Positions 1 through 9,412 are shown, numbered from the stretch's first letter. The stretch is DNA of 64,000 bases from Bacteroides fragilis NCTC 9343 (GCF_000025985.1 NC_003228.3:1550001-1614000), one strand, 5' to 3'. Numbers and translations are program-made. The notes: generated by a model not told the origin, from the letters alone.

Positions 1-2
1 CA

Positions 3-293
3 ATAGCTAATCAGAAAAATACAATTGCGAGCCAACAGGTGACGATCGATGCTCAGAGCCAGGAGTTAATGAATAAACAACAGGAAATGTGGTATAAATT
101 AGGTACTGAGCTACACTCTGTCGTAGAAGAATTACCAAAAGTAAAAGGAAGAAAAGATAAGCGGAATATTAAAAATACCAGATACTATATTCTGAACAAA
201 GCAAAAGAATGTTTTGAACATGCTGCACAACTGGGACATTCACTTGCCGGTTCGAAAGCCCGACAGGTGGAAGGGGAGATGAGTAGATTATAA
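3..293 (+). CDS. C-terminal part of a coiled-coil protein (start lies outside the window)
   Basis: The reading frame is open from the first bases of the window and ends at the TAA at 291-293, so the visible 96 codons are only the 3' part of a gene. A GTG at 39 could be called a start, but the residues before it (ending NTIASQQ) continue the same Gln/Asn-rich helical pattern, so I treat the gene as truncated by the window edge. The visible part is hydrophilic and probably alpha-helical, with a lysine-rich middle (KVKGRKDKRNIK) and no membrane segment. Similar Q/N-rich stretches occur in Bacteroides lipoproteins with coiled coils. I cannot name a function. Confidence 0.6.
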   Translation: MANQKNTIASQQVTIDAQSQELMNKQQEMWYKLGTELHSVVEELPKVKGRKDKRNIKNTRYYILNKAKECFEHAAQLGHSLAGSKARQVEGEMSRL

Positions 294-315
294 AGTGTGA
301 TTTTATAGTTTTTCT

Positions 316-345
316 GTTGTTAGTTAACAGAAAACACTAATTTTG
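316..345 (+). promoter_or_regulatory. Primary-sigma promoter of the Kef-type antiporter gene
   Basis: The -7 element TAATTTTG (338-345) fits the Bacteroides TAnnTTTG consensus, and GTTG (316-319) stands 18 bp upstream at the -33 position. Transcription would start near 352, leaving a leader of about 17 nt before the ATG at 369. Confidence 0.6.
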
Positions 346-368
346 CATTCGATTTAAATTCTATTCGA

Positions 369-2633
369 ATGTCACAACTTCCAACATTAATAGCCGACCT
401 CGCCCTGATTCTGATTTGTGCCGGTATAATGACTCTGTTATTCAAGAAGTTGAAGCAACCGCTTGTGCTGGGCTATGTGGTTGCCGGATTTCTTGCCAGT
501 CCACATATGCCCTATACACCTTCGGTGATGGATGTAGCCAATATTAAAACCTGGGCTGATATTGGAGTCATCTTTTTGCTTTTTGCTCTTGGATTGGAAT
601 TTAGTTTTAAGAAGATAGTCAAGGTGGGAGGTACGGCTGTTATTGCCGCCTGTACCATTATCTTCTGTATGATTCTTCTTGGCATTGCCGTCGGGATGGG
701 GTTCGGCTGGCAACGTATGGATAGCCTGTTCTTGGGAGGTATGATCGCCATGTCTTCTACTACAATTATTTATAAGGCATTTGATGACTTAGGATTGCGG
801 AAGAAACAGTTTACCGGTTTAGTACTCAGTATTCTTATTCTTGAAGATATACTTGCCATTGTTTTAATGGTCATGCTTTCGACGATGGCAGTCAGCAATA
901 ACTTTGAAGGGACAGAAATGCTGGGCAGTATCGGTAAGTTACTTTTTTTCCTTATTCTTTGGTTTGTCGTTGGCATTTATGCCATACCCGAGTTCCTGAA
1001 GCGCTGTCGGAAACTGATGAGTGAAGAAACGCTGTTAATCGTATCTTTGGCTCTTTGTTTCGGTATGGTGGCTATTGCTGCCAATACCGGTTTCTCGGCT
1101 GCTTTTGGTGCTTTCATTATGGGGTCTATCCTGGCCGAGACAATTGAGGCGGAATCTATCGATCGATTGGTAAAGCCTGTGAAAGACTTATTTGGTGCTA
1201 TCTTTTTTGTATCGGTCGGGATGATGGTAGATCCTGCGATGATTATTGAATATGCGGTTCCTATCATAGTCATTACGTTGGCAGTGATTCTGGGACAGGC
1301 CTTTTTCGGAACAATGGGGGTTATGTTGGCAGGACAGCCTTTAAAGACTGCCATGCAGTGTGGCTTTAGCCTGACGCAGATAGGGGAGTTTGCTTTTATT
1401 ATTGCTTCTCTGGGCTTATCATTACATGTGACAAGTGATTTCCTATATCCGATTGTAGTAGCTGTTTCCGTGATCACGACATTTCTGACCCCTTATATGA
1501 TTCGTGTTGCCGAGCCTGCCTCAAACTTCGTCGATCGTAAGTTACCCGAATCCTGGAGACGTTTCCTGATGCGATATACTACCGGTACGCGGACTGTCAA
1601 TCACGAAAGTTTGTGGCGGAAGCTATTGTTTGCCTTAGCACGTATTCTGGTGGTGTATTCCATTGTCAGTATTTCGGTAATTACCCTTTCGTTCCGTTTT
1701 GTAGTACCTTTGCTACGCGAACATTTGCCGGGTATCTGGGGCCCATTGGCAGGAGCTGTTTTTACTATCTTGTGCATATCCCCTTTTTTGCGGGCCATTA
1801 TGGTGAAGAAGAATCACTCGGTCGAATTTATAACTTTGTGGAATGATAATCGTGTCAATCGCGGACCGCTGGTTTCCACGGTTGTATTTCGTGTCGCAGT
1901 GTCAGTTCTGTTTGTTATGTTTGTCATTACCCGTTTGTTTAAAGCTTCGGTAGGACTGATGTTCGGAGTGGCTTTGTTACTGGTGATTCTGATGATACTT
2001 TCGAGGCAGTTAAAAAAACAATCCATTTTGATAGAACGTAAATTTTTTCAGAATCTTCGTTCACGTGATATGCGCGCTGAGTATTTGGGAGAGAAAAAAC
2101 CGGCTTATGCCGGACGTTTGCTTTCAAGAGATCTGCATCTGACTGATTTTGAAATACCGGGAGAGTCGGCTTGGGCCGGAAAAACCTTGCTTGAACTGAA
2201 TCTGGGTAAGAAGTATGGAGTGCATGTAGTCTCCATTCTTCGGGGAAAACGTAGGATTAACATTCCGGGTGGTTCTATCCGTCTGTTTCCGATGGACAAA
2301 ATACAAGTGATCGGTACTGATGACCAGCTGAATACCTTCGCAGAAGAGATGTCACATGTTGCTGTGATCGATTCGGGAGTGTTTGAAAAGAGTGAAATGA
2401 CTTTGAAGCAATTGTTGATCGATACAGACTCTGCTTTTCTGGGCAAAACGCTGCGTGAATCGGGCATTCGTGATAAATACCATTGCCTGATTGCCGGCGT
2501 GGAGCGGGGAGGAGAAGCTTTGATGACGCCTGACGTGAATGTTCCTTTTGAAGAAGGAGATGTAGTGTGGGTGGTAGGTGAGAATGAAGATGTGTACCGG
2601 TTAATAGGACAAAATTGTGATAGAAAACGTTAA
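369..2633 (+). CDS. Kef-type cation:proton antiporter with two C-terminal RCK_C domains
   Basis: This is a 754-residue inner-membrane monovalent cation/proton antiporter of the CPA2 (KefB-like) family, which moves K+ or Na+ against H+. Residues 1 to about 390 form the multi-helix Na_H_Exchanger core, including the GLEF segment in the helix after LLFALGLEF and the FIMGSILAET region. Residues about 415-560 add four further hydrophobic segments. Two RCK_C (TrkA_C) ligand-binding modules follow, about 585-665 and 670-750. No RCK_N Rossmann domain with a GxGxxG motif is visible, so regulation by NAD or glutathione adducts as in KefC is unlikely. The ATG at 369 is the first in frame and sits just after a good promoter. 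The transported ion is not determinable from sequence. Confidence 0.85.
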   Translation: MSQLPTLIADLALILICAGIMTLLFKKLKQPLVLGYVVAGFLASPHMPYTPSVMDVANIKTWADIGVIFLLFALGLEFSFKKIVKVGGTAVIAACTIIFCMILLGIAVGMGFGWQRMDSLFLGGMIAMSSTTIIYKAFDDLGLRKKQFTGLVLSILILEDILAIVLMVMLSTMAVSNNFEGTEMLGSIGKLLFFLILWFVVGIYAIPEFLKRCRKLMSEETLLIVSLALCFGMVAIAANTGFSAAFGAFIMGSILAETIEAESIDRLVKPVKDLFGAIFFVSVGMMVDPAMIIEYAVPIIVITLAVILGQAFFGTMGVMLAGQPLKTAMQCGFSLTQIGEFAFIIASLGLSLHVTSDFLYPIVVAVSVITTFLTPYMIRVAEPASNFVDRKLPESWRRFLMRYTTGTRTVNHESLWRKLLFALARILVVYSIVSISVITLSFRFVVPLLREHLPGIWGPLAGAVFTILCISPFLRAIMVKKNHSVEFITLWNDNRVNRGPLVSTVVFRVAVSVLFVMFVITRLFKASVGLMFGVALLLVILMILSRQLKKQSILIERKFFQNLRSRDMRAEYLGEKKPAYAGRLLSRDLHLTDFEIPGESAWAGKTLLELNLGKKYGVHVVSILRGKRRINIPGGSIRLFPMDKIQVIGTDDQLNTFAEEMSHVAVIDSGVFEKSEMTLKQLLIDTDSAFLGKTLRESGIRDKYHCLIAGVERGGEALMTPDVNVPFEEGDVVWVVGENEDVYRLIGQNCDRKR

Positions 2634-2674
2634 CAAGATACTGGCATATCATAAAAAAATGCGATATTTGCGGA

Positions 2675-3328
2675 ATGATTCAGATAGAGACTATACTTGA
2701 TATACTGGTTAAAGGATTCGTTATCGGCATTGTGGTTTCTGCGCCGCTGGGGCCTGTAGGTGTCCTTTGTATTCAGCGTACTTTGAACAAAGGGCGTTGG
2801 TATGGATTTGTCACCGGACTGGGGGCTTCGTTGAGTGATATTGCTTATGCTCTTTTGACGGGATATGGCATGAGCTTCGTTTTCGATTATATCAATAAAA
2901 ATATTTTTTATCTGCAACTCCTCGGAAGTATCATGCTATTGGCTTTTGGTATTTATACATTCCGCAGCAATCCTGTGCAATCCATTCGGCCTGTATCGGC
3001 CAATAAAGGTTCTTATTTCCACAACTTCATTACCGCCTTTGCAGTTACACTTTCCAATCCGCTTATTATTTTTCTTTTTATCGGTCTGTTTGCCCGTTTT
3101 GCTTTTGTACAACCCGGAGTATTGGTCTTTGAAGAGATTACGGGCTATCTGGCCATTGCCCTCGGAGCGCTGGCGTGGTGGTTTGGAATAACTTTCTTTG
3201 TTAATAAAGTGCGGACGCGATTCAATTTGCGGGGTATCTGGATTTTGAACCGGGTGATTGGCAGTATCGTGATGGCAGTATCCGTGTTCGGACTCATATT
3301 CACTTTGCTGGGAGAATCTATTTATTGA
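2675..3328 (+). CDS. LysE/RhtB-family exporter
   Basis: This 217-residue protein has about six hydrophobic segments and the N-terminal signature APLGPVGVLCIQRTL, typical of the LysE superfamily of amino-acid and metabolite exporters (family length about 200-220). The substrate cannot be inferred. The gene lies 41 nt after the antiporter gene and 18 nt before the DUF4924 gene on the same strand, so the three may be co-transcribed. A near-consensus -7 box (GATATTTG, about 2662-2669) just upstream might give it a promoter of its own. The ATG at 2675 is the obvious start because the first transmembrane helix follows within ten residues. Confidence 0.85.
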   Translation: MIQIETILDILVKGFVIGIVVSAPLGPVGVLCIQRTLNKGRWYGFVTGLGASLSDIAYALLTGYGMSFVFDYINKNIFYLQLLGSIMLLAFGIYTFRSNPVQSIRPVSANKGSYFHNFITAFAVTLSNPLIIFLFIGLFARFAFVQPGVLVFEEITGYLAIALGALAWWFGITFFVNKVRTRFNLRGIWILNRVIGSIVMAVSVFGLIFTLLGESIY

Positions 3329-3346
3329 TAGGAGAAAAGACAGAAG

Positions 3347-3892
3347 ATGAAAATAGCGCAACAACTCAAGGAGAAGAACATTGCCGAATACCTTATTTAT
3401 ATGTGGCAGATAGAGGATTTGATCCGTGCCAATGATTGTGATGTCGACCGGATTGAGGAGAATATCGTTTCCCGTTATCAAGTGAGCGATGAAGAGCGTC
3501 GTGAACTGACAGAATGGTATGCCAATCTGGCTTCGATGATGCGGGAAGAGGGAGTTCGTGAGAAAGGACATCTCCAGATTAACCGGAACGTAATCATTAA
3601 CCTGACCGAATTGCACGCTGCCCTGTTGGCATCACCTAAATTTCCTTTCTATAGTTCGGCTTATTTCAAAGCATTACCCTTTATTGTAGAATTACGAAAT
3701 AAAAACGGTCAGAAGGAAGAACCGGAGCTGGAAACCTGTTTCGAAGCTTTGTATGGCATGATGCTGTTGCGCTTGCAAAAGAAGCCGGTCAGTCCGGAGA
3801 CTACGAAGGCAATGGAAGCTATCAGTAGCTTTTTGTCTATGTTGGCCAACTATTATGATAAGGATAGAAAAGGAGAGTTAAAACTGGAATAA
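3347..3892 (+). CDS. DUF4924 family protein
   Basis: This 181-residue soluble protein is highly helical and charged, and begins MKIAQQLKEKNIAEYLIYMW. It matches my memory of DUF4924, a family restricted to Bacteroidota with no established function. There is no signal peptide and no membrane segment, so it should be cytoplasmic. A good ribosome-binding sequence (aggag, 3332-3336) lies ahead of the ATG at 3347. It follows the LysE-type gene by only 18 nt and is probably in the same transcript. The rfbD gene begins 135 nt downstream. Confidence 0.75.
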   Translation: MKIAQQLKEKNIAEYLIYMWQIEDLIRANDCDVDRIEENIVSRYQVSDEERRELTEWYANLASMMREEGVREKGHLQINRNVIINLTELHAALLASPKFPFYSSAYFKALPFIVELRNKNGQKEEPELETCFEALYGMMLLRLQKKPVSPETTKAMEAISSFLSMLANYYDKDRKGELKLE

Positions 3893-3974
3893 AACGAATC
3901 AGACTCACCATAGAGTAGTACAGGGCTCCATAGAGATGGTTTTCTCTTAATATCCTATAAACAAGAGATTAAAA

Positions 3975-4007
3975 CTCTGTGAGACTCCGTGTTACTCTGT
4001 GGTGAAT
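3975..4007 (+). repeat. CTGTG-type dispersed intergenic element, copy A
   Basis: The sequence reads CTCTGTG, then a CCGTGT block, then TCTGTGGTGAAT. It is almost the same as the element at 35571-35602, apart from one base of length and a few substitutions. It lies between the DUF4924 gene and rfbD and ends 20 bp before the rfbD start. Confidence 0.6.
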
Positions 4008-4027
4008 CCAACTAAAAAAATACCGAA

Positions 4028-4891
4028 ATGAATATATTGGTCACCGGAGCCAACGGGCAACTTGGCAATGAAATGCAGGTACTTGCCAGAGAAAACCTGC
4101 AGCATACGTATTTTTTTACGGATGTACAGGAGTTGGACATTTGTGATGAACAGGCTGTTTATGCCTATGTGAGTGAACATAAGATTGACATCATCGTGAA
4201 CTGCGCTGCTTATACAGCGGTAGACAAGGCTGAGGATAATGTCGAACTTTGCGACAAACTGAATAATATAGCACCGGGATATCTGGCACGGGCGGCTCAG
4301 GCTAATGGCGCTGCAATGATTCAAGTTTCTACCGATTATGTGTTTGACGGTACAGCGCATATTCCTTATACGGAAGAGGAACCTACTTGTCCGGCTTCGG
4401 TTTATGGCTCTACCAAGCTGGCGGGCGAACAGAACGTGATGGATCATTGCGAGAAAGCTATGGTAATTCGTACGGCATGGTTGTACTCCATCTATGGCAA
4501 TAATTTTGTAAAGACAATGATTCGTCTCGGGCAGGAGCGTGATTCTTTGGGAGTCATTTTCGATCAGATCGGTACACCGACTTATGCTAATGATTTGGCC
4601 CAGGCTATTTTTGCAGCGATCAATAAAGGCGTTGTCCGCGGCATTTACCATTTCAGTGACGAAGGAGTTTGTTCCTGGTATGACTTTACCATAGCCATCC
4701 ATCGCCTGGCGGGCATTGCTTCGTGTAAGGTAAAACCGTTGCATACCGCCGATTATCCGGCAAAGGCACCCCGTCCACACTATTCCGTACTCGATAAAAC
4801 AAAGATAAAAGATACATTTGGCATTGAGATCCCGCATTGGGAGGAGAGCCTGAAGCGTTGCATTAATCAATTAAGAATGGAGACACTTTGA
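4028..4891 (+). CDS. rfbD: dTDP-4-dehydrorhamnose reductase RfbD
   Basis: RfbD reduces dTDP-4-dehydro-L-rhamnose to dTDP-L-rhamnose with NAD(P)H, the last step of the RmlABCD route to surface polysaccharide precursors. The 287-residue length is normal for the family. The N-terminal Rossmann motif TGANGQLGNEM binds the nucleotide. The SDR catalytic pair is in YGSTKLAGE (Tyr, then Lys four residues later), with STDYVFDG just before it. The C-terminal RPHYSVLDK segment is also typical. The other rml genes are absent here, so this copy is unlinked from a polysaccharide cluster. prfC follows 24 nt later and may share the transcript. Confidence 0.93.
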   Translation: MNILVTGANGQLGNEMQVLARENLQHTYFFTDVQELDICDEQAVYAYVSEHKIDIIVNCAAYTAVDKAEDNVELCDKLNNIAPGYLARAAQANGAAMIQVSTDYVFDGTAHIPYTEEEPTCPASVYGSTKLAGEQNVMDHCEKAMVIRTAWLYSIYGNNFVKTMIRLGQERDSLGVIFDQIGTPTYANDLAQAIFAAINKGVVRGIYHFSDEGVCSWYDFTIAIHRLAGIASCKVKPLHTADYPAKAPRPHYSVLDKTKIKDTFGIEIPHWEESLKRCINQLRMETL

Positions 4892-4915
4892 TTCTTCATC
4901 CTCAATTCTCGAAAT

Positions 4916-6490
4916 ATGGCAGATAATACAGAAATACTAAGACGGCGCACTTTCGCCATTATTGCACACCCGGATGCCGGTAAAACTTCGTTGACTGAGA
5001 AGTTACTGTTGTTCGGCGGACAGATTCAGGTGGCAGGAGCAGTAAAAAGTAACAAGATCAAAAAGACGGCAACTTCCGACTGGATGGAGATCGAGAAACA
5101 ACGTGGTATCTCGGTGACAACTTCGGTGATGGAGTTTGACTATCGGGACTATAAGATTAATATTCTGGATACTCCGGGGCACCAGGACTTTGCCGAAGAT
5201 ACCTATCGTACCTTGACGGCGGTAGACAGTGTCATCATCGTGGTAGATGGAGCGAAGGGTGTGGAAACCCAGACCCGCAAGCTAATGGAAGTCTGCCGGA
5301 TGCGGAATACGCCGGTAATCATCTTTGTGAACAAAATGGACCGTGAAGGTAAAGATCCGTTTGACTTGCTGGATGAATTGGAAGAAGAACTGATGATTCA
5401 GGTACGTCCTCTGTCTTGGCCTATCGAACAAGGCCCCCGTTTCAAGGGAGTTTATAATATCTACGAACAGAAACTGGACCTATATCAACCTTCCAAACAA
5501 GTGGTGACGGAGAAAGTGGAAATAGATATTCATTCTGACGAGTTGGATCGGCAGATCGGCGATACGCTGGCAGATAAGTTACGCGGTGATTTGGAATTGA
5601 TAGAAGGTGTATATCCCGAATTTGATGTAGAAACATATCTGCAGGGAGAGTGTGCACCAGTCTTTTTCGGTTCGGCTTTAAATAATTTTGGTGTGCAGGA
5701 ACTGCTCAACTGTTTTGTTGAGATTGCCCCCGCCCCCCGTCCCGTACATGCAGAAGAACGTGAGGTGATCCCCGAGGAGCCTAAATTTACCGGTTTTATT
5801 TTCAAGATTACGGCTAACATCGACCCCAATCACCGTTCGTGCGTAGCCTTCTGCAAAATCTGTTCAGGTAAGTTTGTACGAAACGCCCCTTATCTGCATG
5901 TACGTCATGGTAAGACTGTGCGTTTCTCCTCACCCACCCAGTTTATGGCACAACGTAAGACGACTATTGACGAGGCTTGGGCCGGAGATATTATCGGTTT
6001 GCCGGATAACGGAACATTTAAGATTGGCGATACGCTTACCGAAGGAGAACAACTTCATTTCCGTGGTTTGCCGAGCTTCTCACCGGAGATGTTCAAGTAC
6101 ATAGAGAATGCCGATCCGATGAAGCAGAAACAGCTTGCCAAGGGCATCGACCAGTTGATGGACGAAGGTGTGGCCCAGTTGTTTGTCAATCAGTTCAACG
6201 GTCGCAAGATTATCGGTACGGTAGGTCAGTTGCAGTTTGAGGTTATTCAATATCGTTTGCTGAACGAATACAATGCTTCTTGCCGTTGGGAGCCGTTGAG
6301 TTTGTACAAAGCATGCTGGATTGAAAGCGATGACCTGGAAGAGTTGGAAGCATTCAAGAAACGTAAATATCAGTATATGGCCAAGGATCGTGAAGGACGC
6401 GATGTTTTCCTGGCCGATTCGAACTATGTGCTTCAGATGGCACAGATGGATTTCAAAAATATCCGGTTCCACTTTACAAGCGAATTCTGA
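4916..6490 (+). CDS. prfC: Peptide chain release factor 3 (RF3)
   Basis: RF3 is a translational GTPase that removes RF1/RF2 from the ribosome after peptide release. The 524 residues match the usual length. GTPase motifs appear in order: G1 HPDAGKTSL (about residues 18-26), the switch I region with [11 protein letters not shown]3 DTPGHQDF, and G4 NKMD. The domain II/III region includes [10 protein letters not shown] near the C-terminus, diagnostic of RF3. The ATG at 4916 gives the standard N-terminus. The gene follows rfbD closely. Downstream there is no U-rich terminator, but a 9-bp inverted repeat (6519-6527 with 6550-6558) lies 28 nt after the stop codon. Confidence 0.96.
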   Translation: MADNTEILRRRTFAIIAHPDAGKTSLTEKLLLFGGQIQVAGAVKSNKIKKTATSDWMEIEKQRGISVTTSVMEFDYRDYKINILDTPGHQDFAEDTYRTLTAVDSVIIVVDGAKGVETQTRKLMEVCRMRNTPVIIFVNKMDREGKDPFDLLDELEEELMIQVRPLSWPIEQGPRFKGVYNIYEQKLDLYQPSKQVVTEKVEIDIHSDELDRQIGDTLADKLRGDLELIEGVYPEFDVETYLQGECAPVFFGSALNNFGVQELLNCFVEIAPAPRPVHAEEREVIPEEPKFTGFIFKITANIDPNHRSCVAFCKICSGKFVRNAPYLHVRHGKTVRFSSPTQFMAQRKTTIDEAWAGDIIGLPDNGTFKIGDTLTEGEQLHFRGLPSFSPEMFKYIENADPMKQKQLAKGIDQLMDEGVAQLFVNQFNGRKIIGTVGQLQFEVIQYRLLNEYNASCRWEPLSLYKACWIESDDLEELEAFKKRKYQYMAKDREGRDVFLADSNYVLQMAQMDFKNIRFHFTSEF

Positions 6491-6640
6491 TTCGCTTCAT
6501 AAAAAAGACCGGATCAAGACGGTGGACGAGTTGCAGTGCAGTGCTATTTGTCCACCGTTTGTCGTATATGGCATTGGGTCGGCGAGCTTTCCCCCGATAC
6601 ATTCCACCCTAACCCTTTTATCCTTTAAACCAACGTTGTC

Positions 6641-6706
6641 CGACACCCCCATGTCGGGCATGCTGACACCCCCATGTCGGATGTGTCGACACCCCCATGT
6701 CGGATA
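6641..6706. repeat. Three 23-bp tandem units, each able to form a hairpin
   Basis: The core GACACCCCCATGTCGG starts at 6642, 6665 and 6688, an exact 23-bp period with variable bases between cores. Each core is an imperfect inverted repeat around CCCCCA: GACA pairs with TGTC in all copies, extended to CCGACA/TGTCGG in the first and CGACA/TGTCG in the third. There is no U-tract, so it is not an ordinary terminator. Confidence 0.85.
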
Positions 6707-7023
6707 TCCTTTCTTTAAGGCTTAGTTCCGGTTGGTAGGTAAGAGAGGGCATCGACCTTTCTGTCCATACAAAAACACCTTCTTAATGAAAATTTCGGCT
6801 TGGCAGTCGTTGCGAGAGGCTGGATGTACTGACCGGACTTTTATCCTTAAGAGTAACAGTCCGGTACGTTTGTTTACAGACCTGAAGCGTGGTGCTTTCA
6901 TTCTGTCCGGTTATCGGGTGAAACGATGATTCCCGCATCTTCTGTGAGTCCGGACGCAGGTTTCTTTCTGTACCTTATGGTATAATTTTCCCTAAAGAAA
7001 CAGGGATGTTGCCTTAAATATTT

Positions 7024-7031
7024 TACCTTTG
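7024..7031 (+). promoter_or_regulatory. -7 box for the menaquinone operon
   Basis: TACCTTTG matches the Bacteroides TAnnTTTG element. No TTTG is found at the -33 distance, so the promoter may be weaker or regulated. The leader to the ATG at 7057 would be about 20 nt. Confidence 0.5.
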
Positions 7032-7056
7032 TAATCTAAACAAAAAACTCGAGGTC

Positions 7057-8289
7057 ATGAAGTATAAACTGTTAGTCCTTGATGTAGACGGGACATTGCT
7101 CAATGATGAGAAGGAGATTACTCCTCGTACCCTTGCCACTTTGTTAAAAGTACAGCAGATGGGAGTACATATTGTTTTGGCCTCCGGTCGGCCCACTTAT
7201 GGGATTTTGCCTTTGGCAAAGAAACTGGAGCTGGGTAACTATGGCGGATACATCCTGTCCTATAACGGCGCACAGGTCATTAATGCCAAAAATGGGGAAG
7301 TATTGCTCGAACGGCGTATTAACCCCGAAATGTTGCCTTATCTGGAGAAGAAAGCCCGTAAGAACGGATTTGCAATCTTTACTTACACCGAAGACCGAAT
7401 GATTGCTGATCAGGCAGATAATGAACACATTCTTCAGGAAGCATTCCTCAATCGGATGGAGTTGATTGAAGAACCCGAATTTTCGGTTGCCGTTGATTTT
7501 GCTCCTTCCAAATGTATGTTGGTCAGTGATGACGAAGAGGCGCTTATCGGATTGGAAGAACATTGGAAAAAACGTTTGAACGGAGCGCTCGATGTATTCC
7601 GGTCGGAACCCTATTTCCTGGAAGTCCTGCCATGTGGCATTGACAAATCAACTTCGTTGGGAGCCTTGCTTTCCCATTTGGATATCACTCCGGAAGAAAT
7701 CATTGTTATCGGTGATGGCGTTTGCGATGTTTCCATGATCCAGTTTGCCGGATTGGGTATCGCCATGGGCAATGCTCAGGATTCGGTAAAGGTATGTGCC
7801 GATGTGGTGACGGCTTCGAATGAAGAAGACGGAGTTGCTCTTGCCGTAGAAAAAGCGATTCTTTCTGAGATTCGTCCGGCAGAGATTCCTCTCGACCAAT
7901 TGAACGAGCGTGCACGTCATGCCTTAATGGGAAATCTGGGCATTCAATATACCTATGCTTCCGAAGACCGGGTAGAGGCTACTATGCCGGTAGACGAGCG
8001 GACCCGTCAGCCTTTCGGCATTCTGCACGGAGGTGCCACGTTGGCACTGGCCGAGACTGTTGCCGGACTGGGTTCGATGATTCTCTGCCAGCCCGACGAG
8101 ATTGTGGTTGGTATGCAGGTCAGCGGTAACCACATGTCATCTGCCCACGAGGGAGATACCGTACGTGCCGTCGGTACCATTATCCACAAAGGACGTTCAT
8201 CACATGTCTGGAATGTAGACGTATTTACGTCGACGGACAAGTTGGTGTCTTCCATACGGGTAGTGAATAGTATATTAAAGAAGAGATGA
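7057..8289 (+). CDS. Fusion of a Cof-type HAD phosphatase and a hotdog thioesterase (candidate DHNA-CoA thioesterase)
   Basis: This 410-residue protein joins two enzymes. Residues 1 to about 270 are a HAD-IIB (Cof/YidA-like) phosphatase: motif I DVDGTLLND (Asp8 and Asp10), the SGRP motif II region, and motif IV GDGVCDVSM. Residues about 280-410 are a PaaI/4-hydroxybenzoyl-CoA-type hotdog thioesterase with the signature FGILHGGATLALAET. The gene opens the menaquinone operon and overlaps menF by 4 nt (ATGA at 8286-8289), which implies translational coupling. A thioesterase that hydrolyses 1,4-dihydroxy-2-naphthoyl-CoA is a required step, so the hotdog half is the natural candidate for MenI. The HAD substrate is unknown. 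Domain assignment is strong; the MenI role is inference from context. Confidence 0.85.
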   Translation: MKYKLLVLDVDGTLLNDEKEITPRTLATLLKVQQMGVHIVLASGRPTYGILPLAKKLELGNYGGYILSYNGAQVINAKNGEVLLERRINPEMLPYLEKKARKNGFAIFTYTEDRMIADQADNEHILQEAFLNRMELIEEPEFSVAVDFAPSKCMLVSDDEEALIGLEEHWKKRLNGALDVFRSEPYFLEVLPCGIDKSTSLGALLSHLDITPEEIIVIGDGVCDVSMIQFAGLGIAMGNAQDSVKVCADVVTASNEEDGVALAVEKAILSEIRPAEIPLDQLNERARHALMGNLGIQYTYASEDRVEATMPVDERTRQPFGILHGGATLALAETVAGLGSMILCQPDEIVVGMQVSGNHMSSAHEGDTVRAVGTIIHKGRSSHVWNVDVFTSTDKLVSSIRVVNSILKKR

Positions 8290-9392
8290 CGTTAGAAGAA
8301 ACAAATAATTGTGAGATTATAGATGAATTGATCCGTCAGGGAAGGAGCTTCGCAATGTATCGTAATCCGGGCGAAGAGGAACCTCACTTTCTGATGCAGA
8401 CTTGCGGAGAAGTACACCTTATCCGGAAAATGGAAGATTTGAATGGTCGGACAGGCTTTGTCATCGCCCCTTTCCGGGTCACTCCGCAATGTCCTATCAT
8501 ATTGATCCGGCCGGATTGTCATGAGATTCCTTCCTGCGCCGGAAACTTGCATACCCCTGCACAGGGGGACGATGCGGCATCGTACGGGCAACAGCTCCGA
8601 AGCGACCGGTCACTCGGAGCGAAGAAAGCCTATGAGGCTTGTTTCGATGTCTTTATCAGGGCTTTGAGGGAACGTACTTTTGATAAGTTGGTACTATCCC
8701 GCAGAATGACGGTGAGGAGAGAGCCGGGATTCTCTCCCGCAGCGGCTTTCTACCGGGCTTGCAGGCGTTACATCTATTCGTATGTCTATCTTTGCTATAC
8801 TCCGCAAACCGGGGTGTGGATGGGCAGTACTCCGGAAATCATTTTATCGGGTGAGAAAGGAGAATGGAATACGGTAGCGTTGGCAGGAACCCAGTCTTTA
8901 CAGAATGGTGAGCTTCCGCAACAATGGGATGAAAAGAACCGGGAGGAGCAGGAGTATGTGGCGGCATATATTCGTAAACAACTCCGCTCGTTGGGGATTT
9001 CTCCGACAGAGAAAGGACCTTATCCGGCTTTTGCCGGGGCATTGTCTCACCTGAAAACGGATTTCCACTTCTCGCTGAACGACAGTCAGAGGTTGGGAGA
9101 TTTATTGAAGCTGTTGCATCCCACTCCCGCCGTATGCGGATTGCCAAAAGAAGAAGCTTACCGGTTTATCCTTGACAATGAAGGCTATGACCGCAGCTAT
9201 TATTCCGGATTTATAGGCTGGTTGAGGCCGGAAGGGAGAACGGACCTGTATGTCAACTTACGCTGTATGAATGTGAAAGAAGATTCGTTGACATTGTATG
9301 CTGGAGGCGGCCTGCTGGCCTCTTCCGAGTTGGATGATGAGTTTCAGGAGACGGAAAAGAAGATGCAGACCATGCAGAACTTGAACTCCTAA
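8286..9392 (+). CDS. menF: Isochorismate synthase MenF
   Basis: MenF converts chorismate to isochorismate, the first committed step of menaquinone synthesis. The 368-residue protein carries the chorismate-binding domain in its C-terminal two thirds: [10 protein letters not shown], the GSTPEIIL segment, AGTQSL, HLKTDF, and the catalytic/metal-binding stretch [14 protein letters not shown] followed by YYSGFIGWL. The N-terminal 100 residues are divergent, as is common. Translation is coupled to the upstream fusion gene through the ATGA overlap. menD begins 20 nt after its stop codon. Confidence 0.93.
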   Translation: MTLEETNNCEIIDELIRQGRSFAMYRNPGEEEPHFLMQTCGEVHLIRKMEDLNGRTGFVIAPFRVTPQCPIILIRPDCHEIPSCAGNLHTPAQGDDAASYGQQLRSDRSLGAKKAYEACFDVFIRALRERTFDKLVLSRRMTVRREPGFSPAAAFYRACRRYIYSYVYLCYTPQTGVWMGSTPEIILSGEKGEWNTVALAGTQSLQNGELPQQWDEKNREEQEYVAAYIRKQLRSLGISPTEKGPYPAFAGALSHLKTDFHFSLNDSQRLGDLLKLLHPTPAVCGLPKEEAYRFILDNEGYDRSYYSGFIGWLRPEGRTDLYVNLRCMNVKEDSLTLYAGGGLLASSELDDEFQETEKKMQTMQNLNS

Positions 9393-9412
9393 ATAAAATA
9401 ATATATAAAGCG

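Larger units (their letters stand above)
6491..7056. other. 566-bp gene-free interval with inverted and tandem repeats
   Basis: No convincing gene lies between prfC and the menaquinone operon. Short frames here show no recognisable domain. The interval holds an inverted repeat ACGGTGGAC/GTCCACCGT (6519-6527, 6550-6558), the 23-bp tandem hairpin array (6641-6706), another inverted repeat ACCGGACT/AGTCCGGT (6832-6839, 6858-6865), and the -7 box of the men operon near the end. Confidence 0.6.

Noticed and set aside
3992..4870. 292-codon frame on the minus strand
   Set aside because: It lies entirely antisense to rfbD, has no family features, and rfbD has all its catalytic motifs.
6641..6706. 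CRISPR array
   Set aside because: The units are 23 bp with only about 7 variable bases between cores, too short for spacers, and there are no cas genes.
6732..6929. 65-codon frame in the prfC-men interval
   Set aside because: No homology is recognisable, there is no promoter or ribosome-binding sequence, and it crosses inverted repeats.
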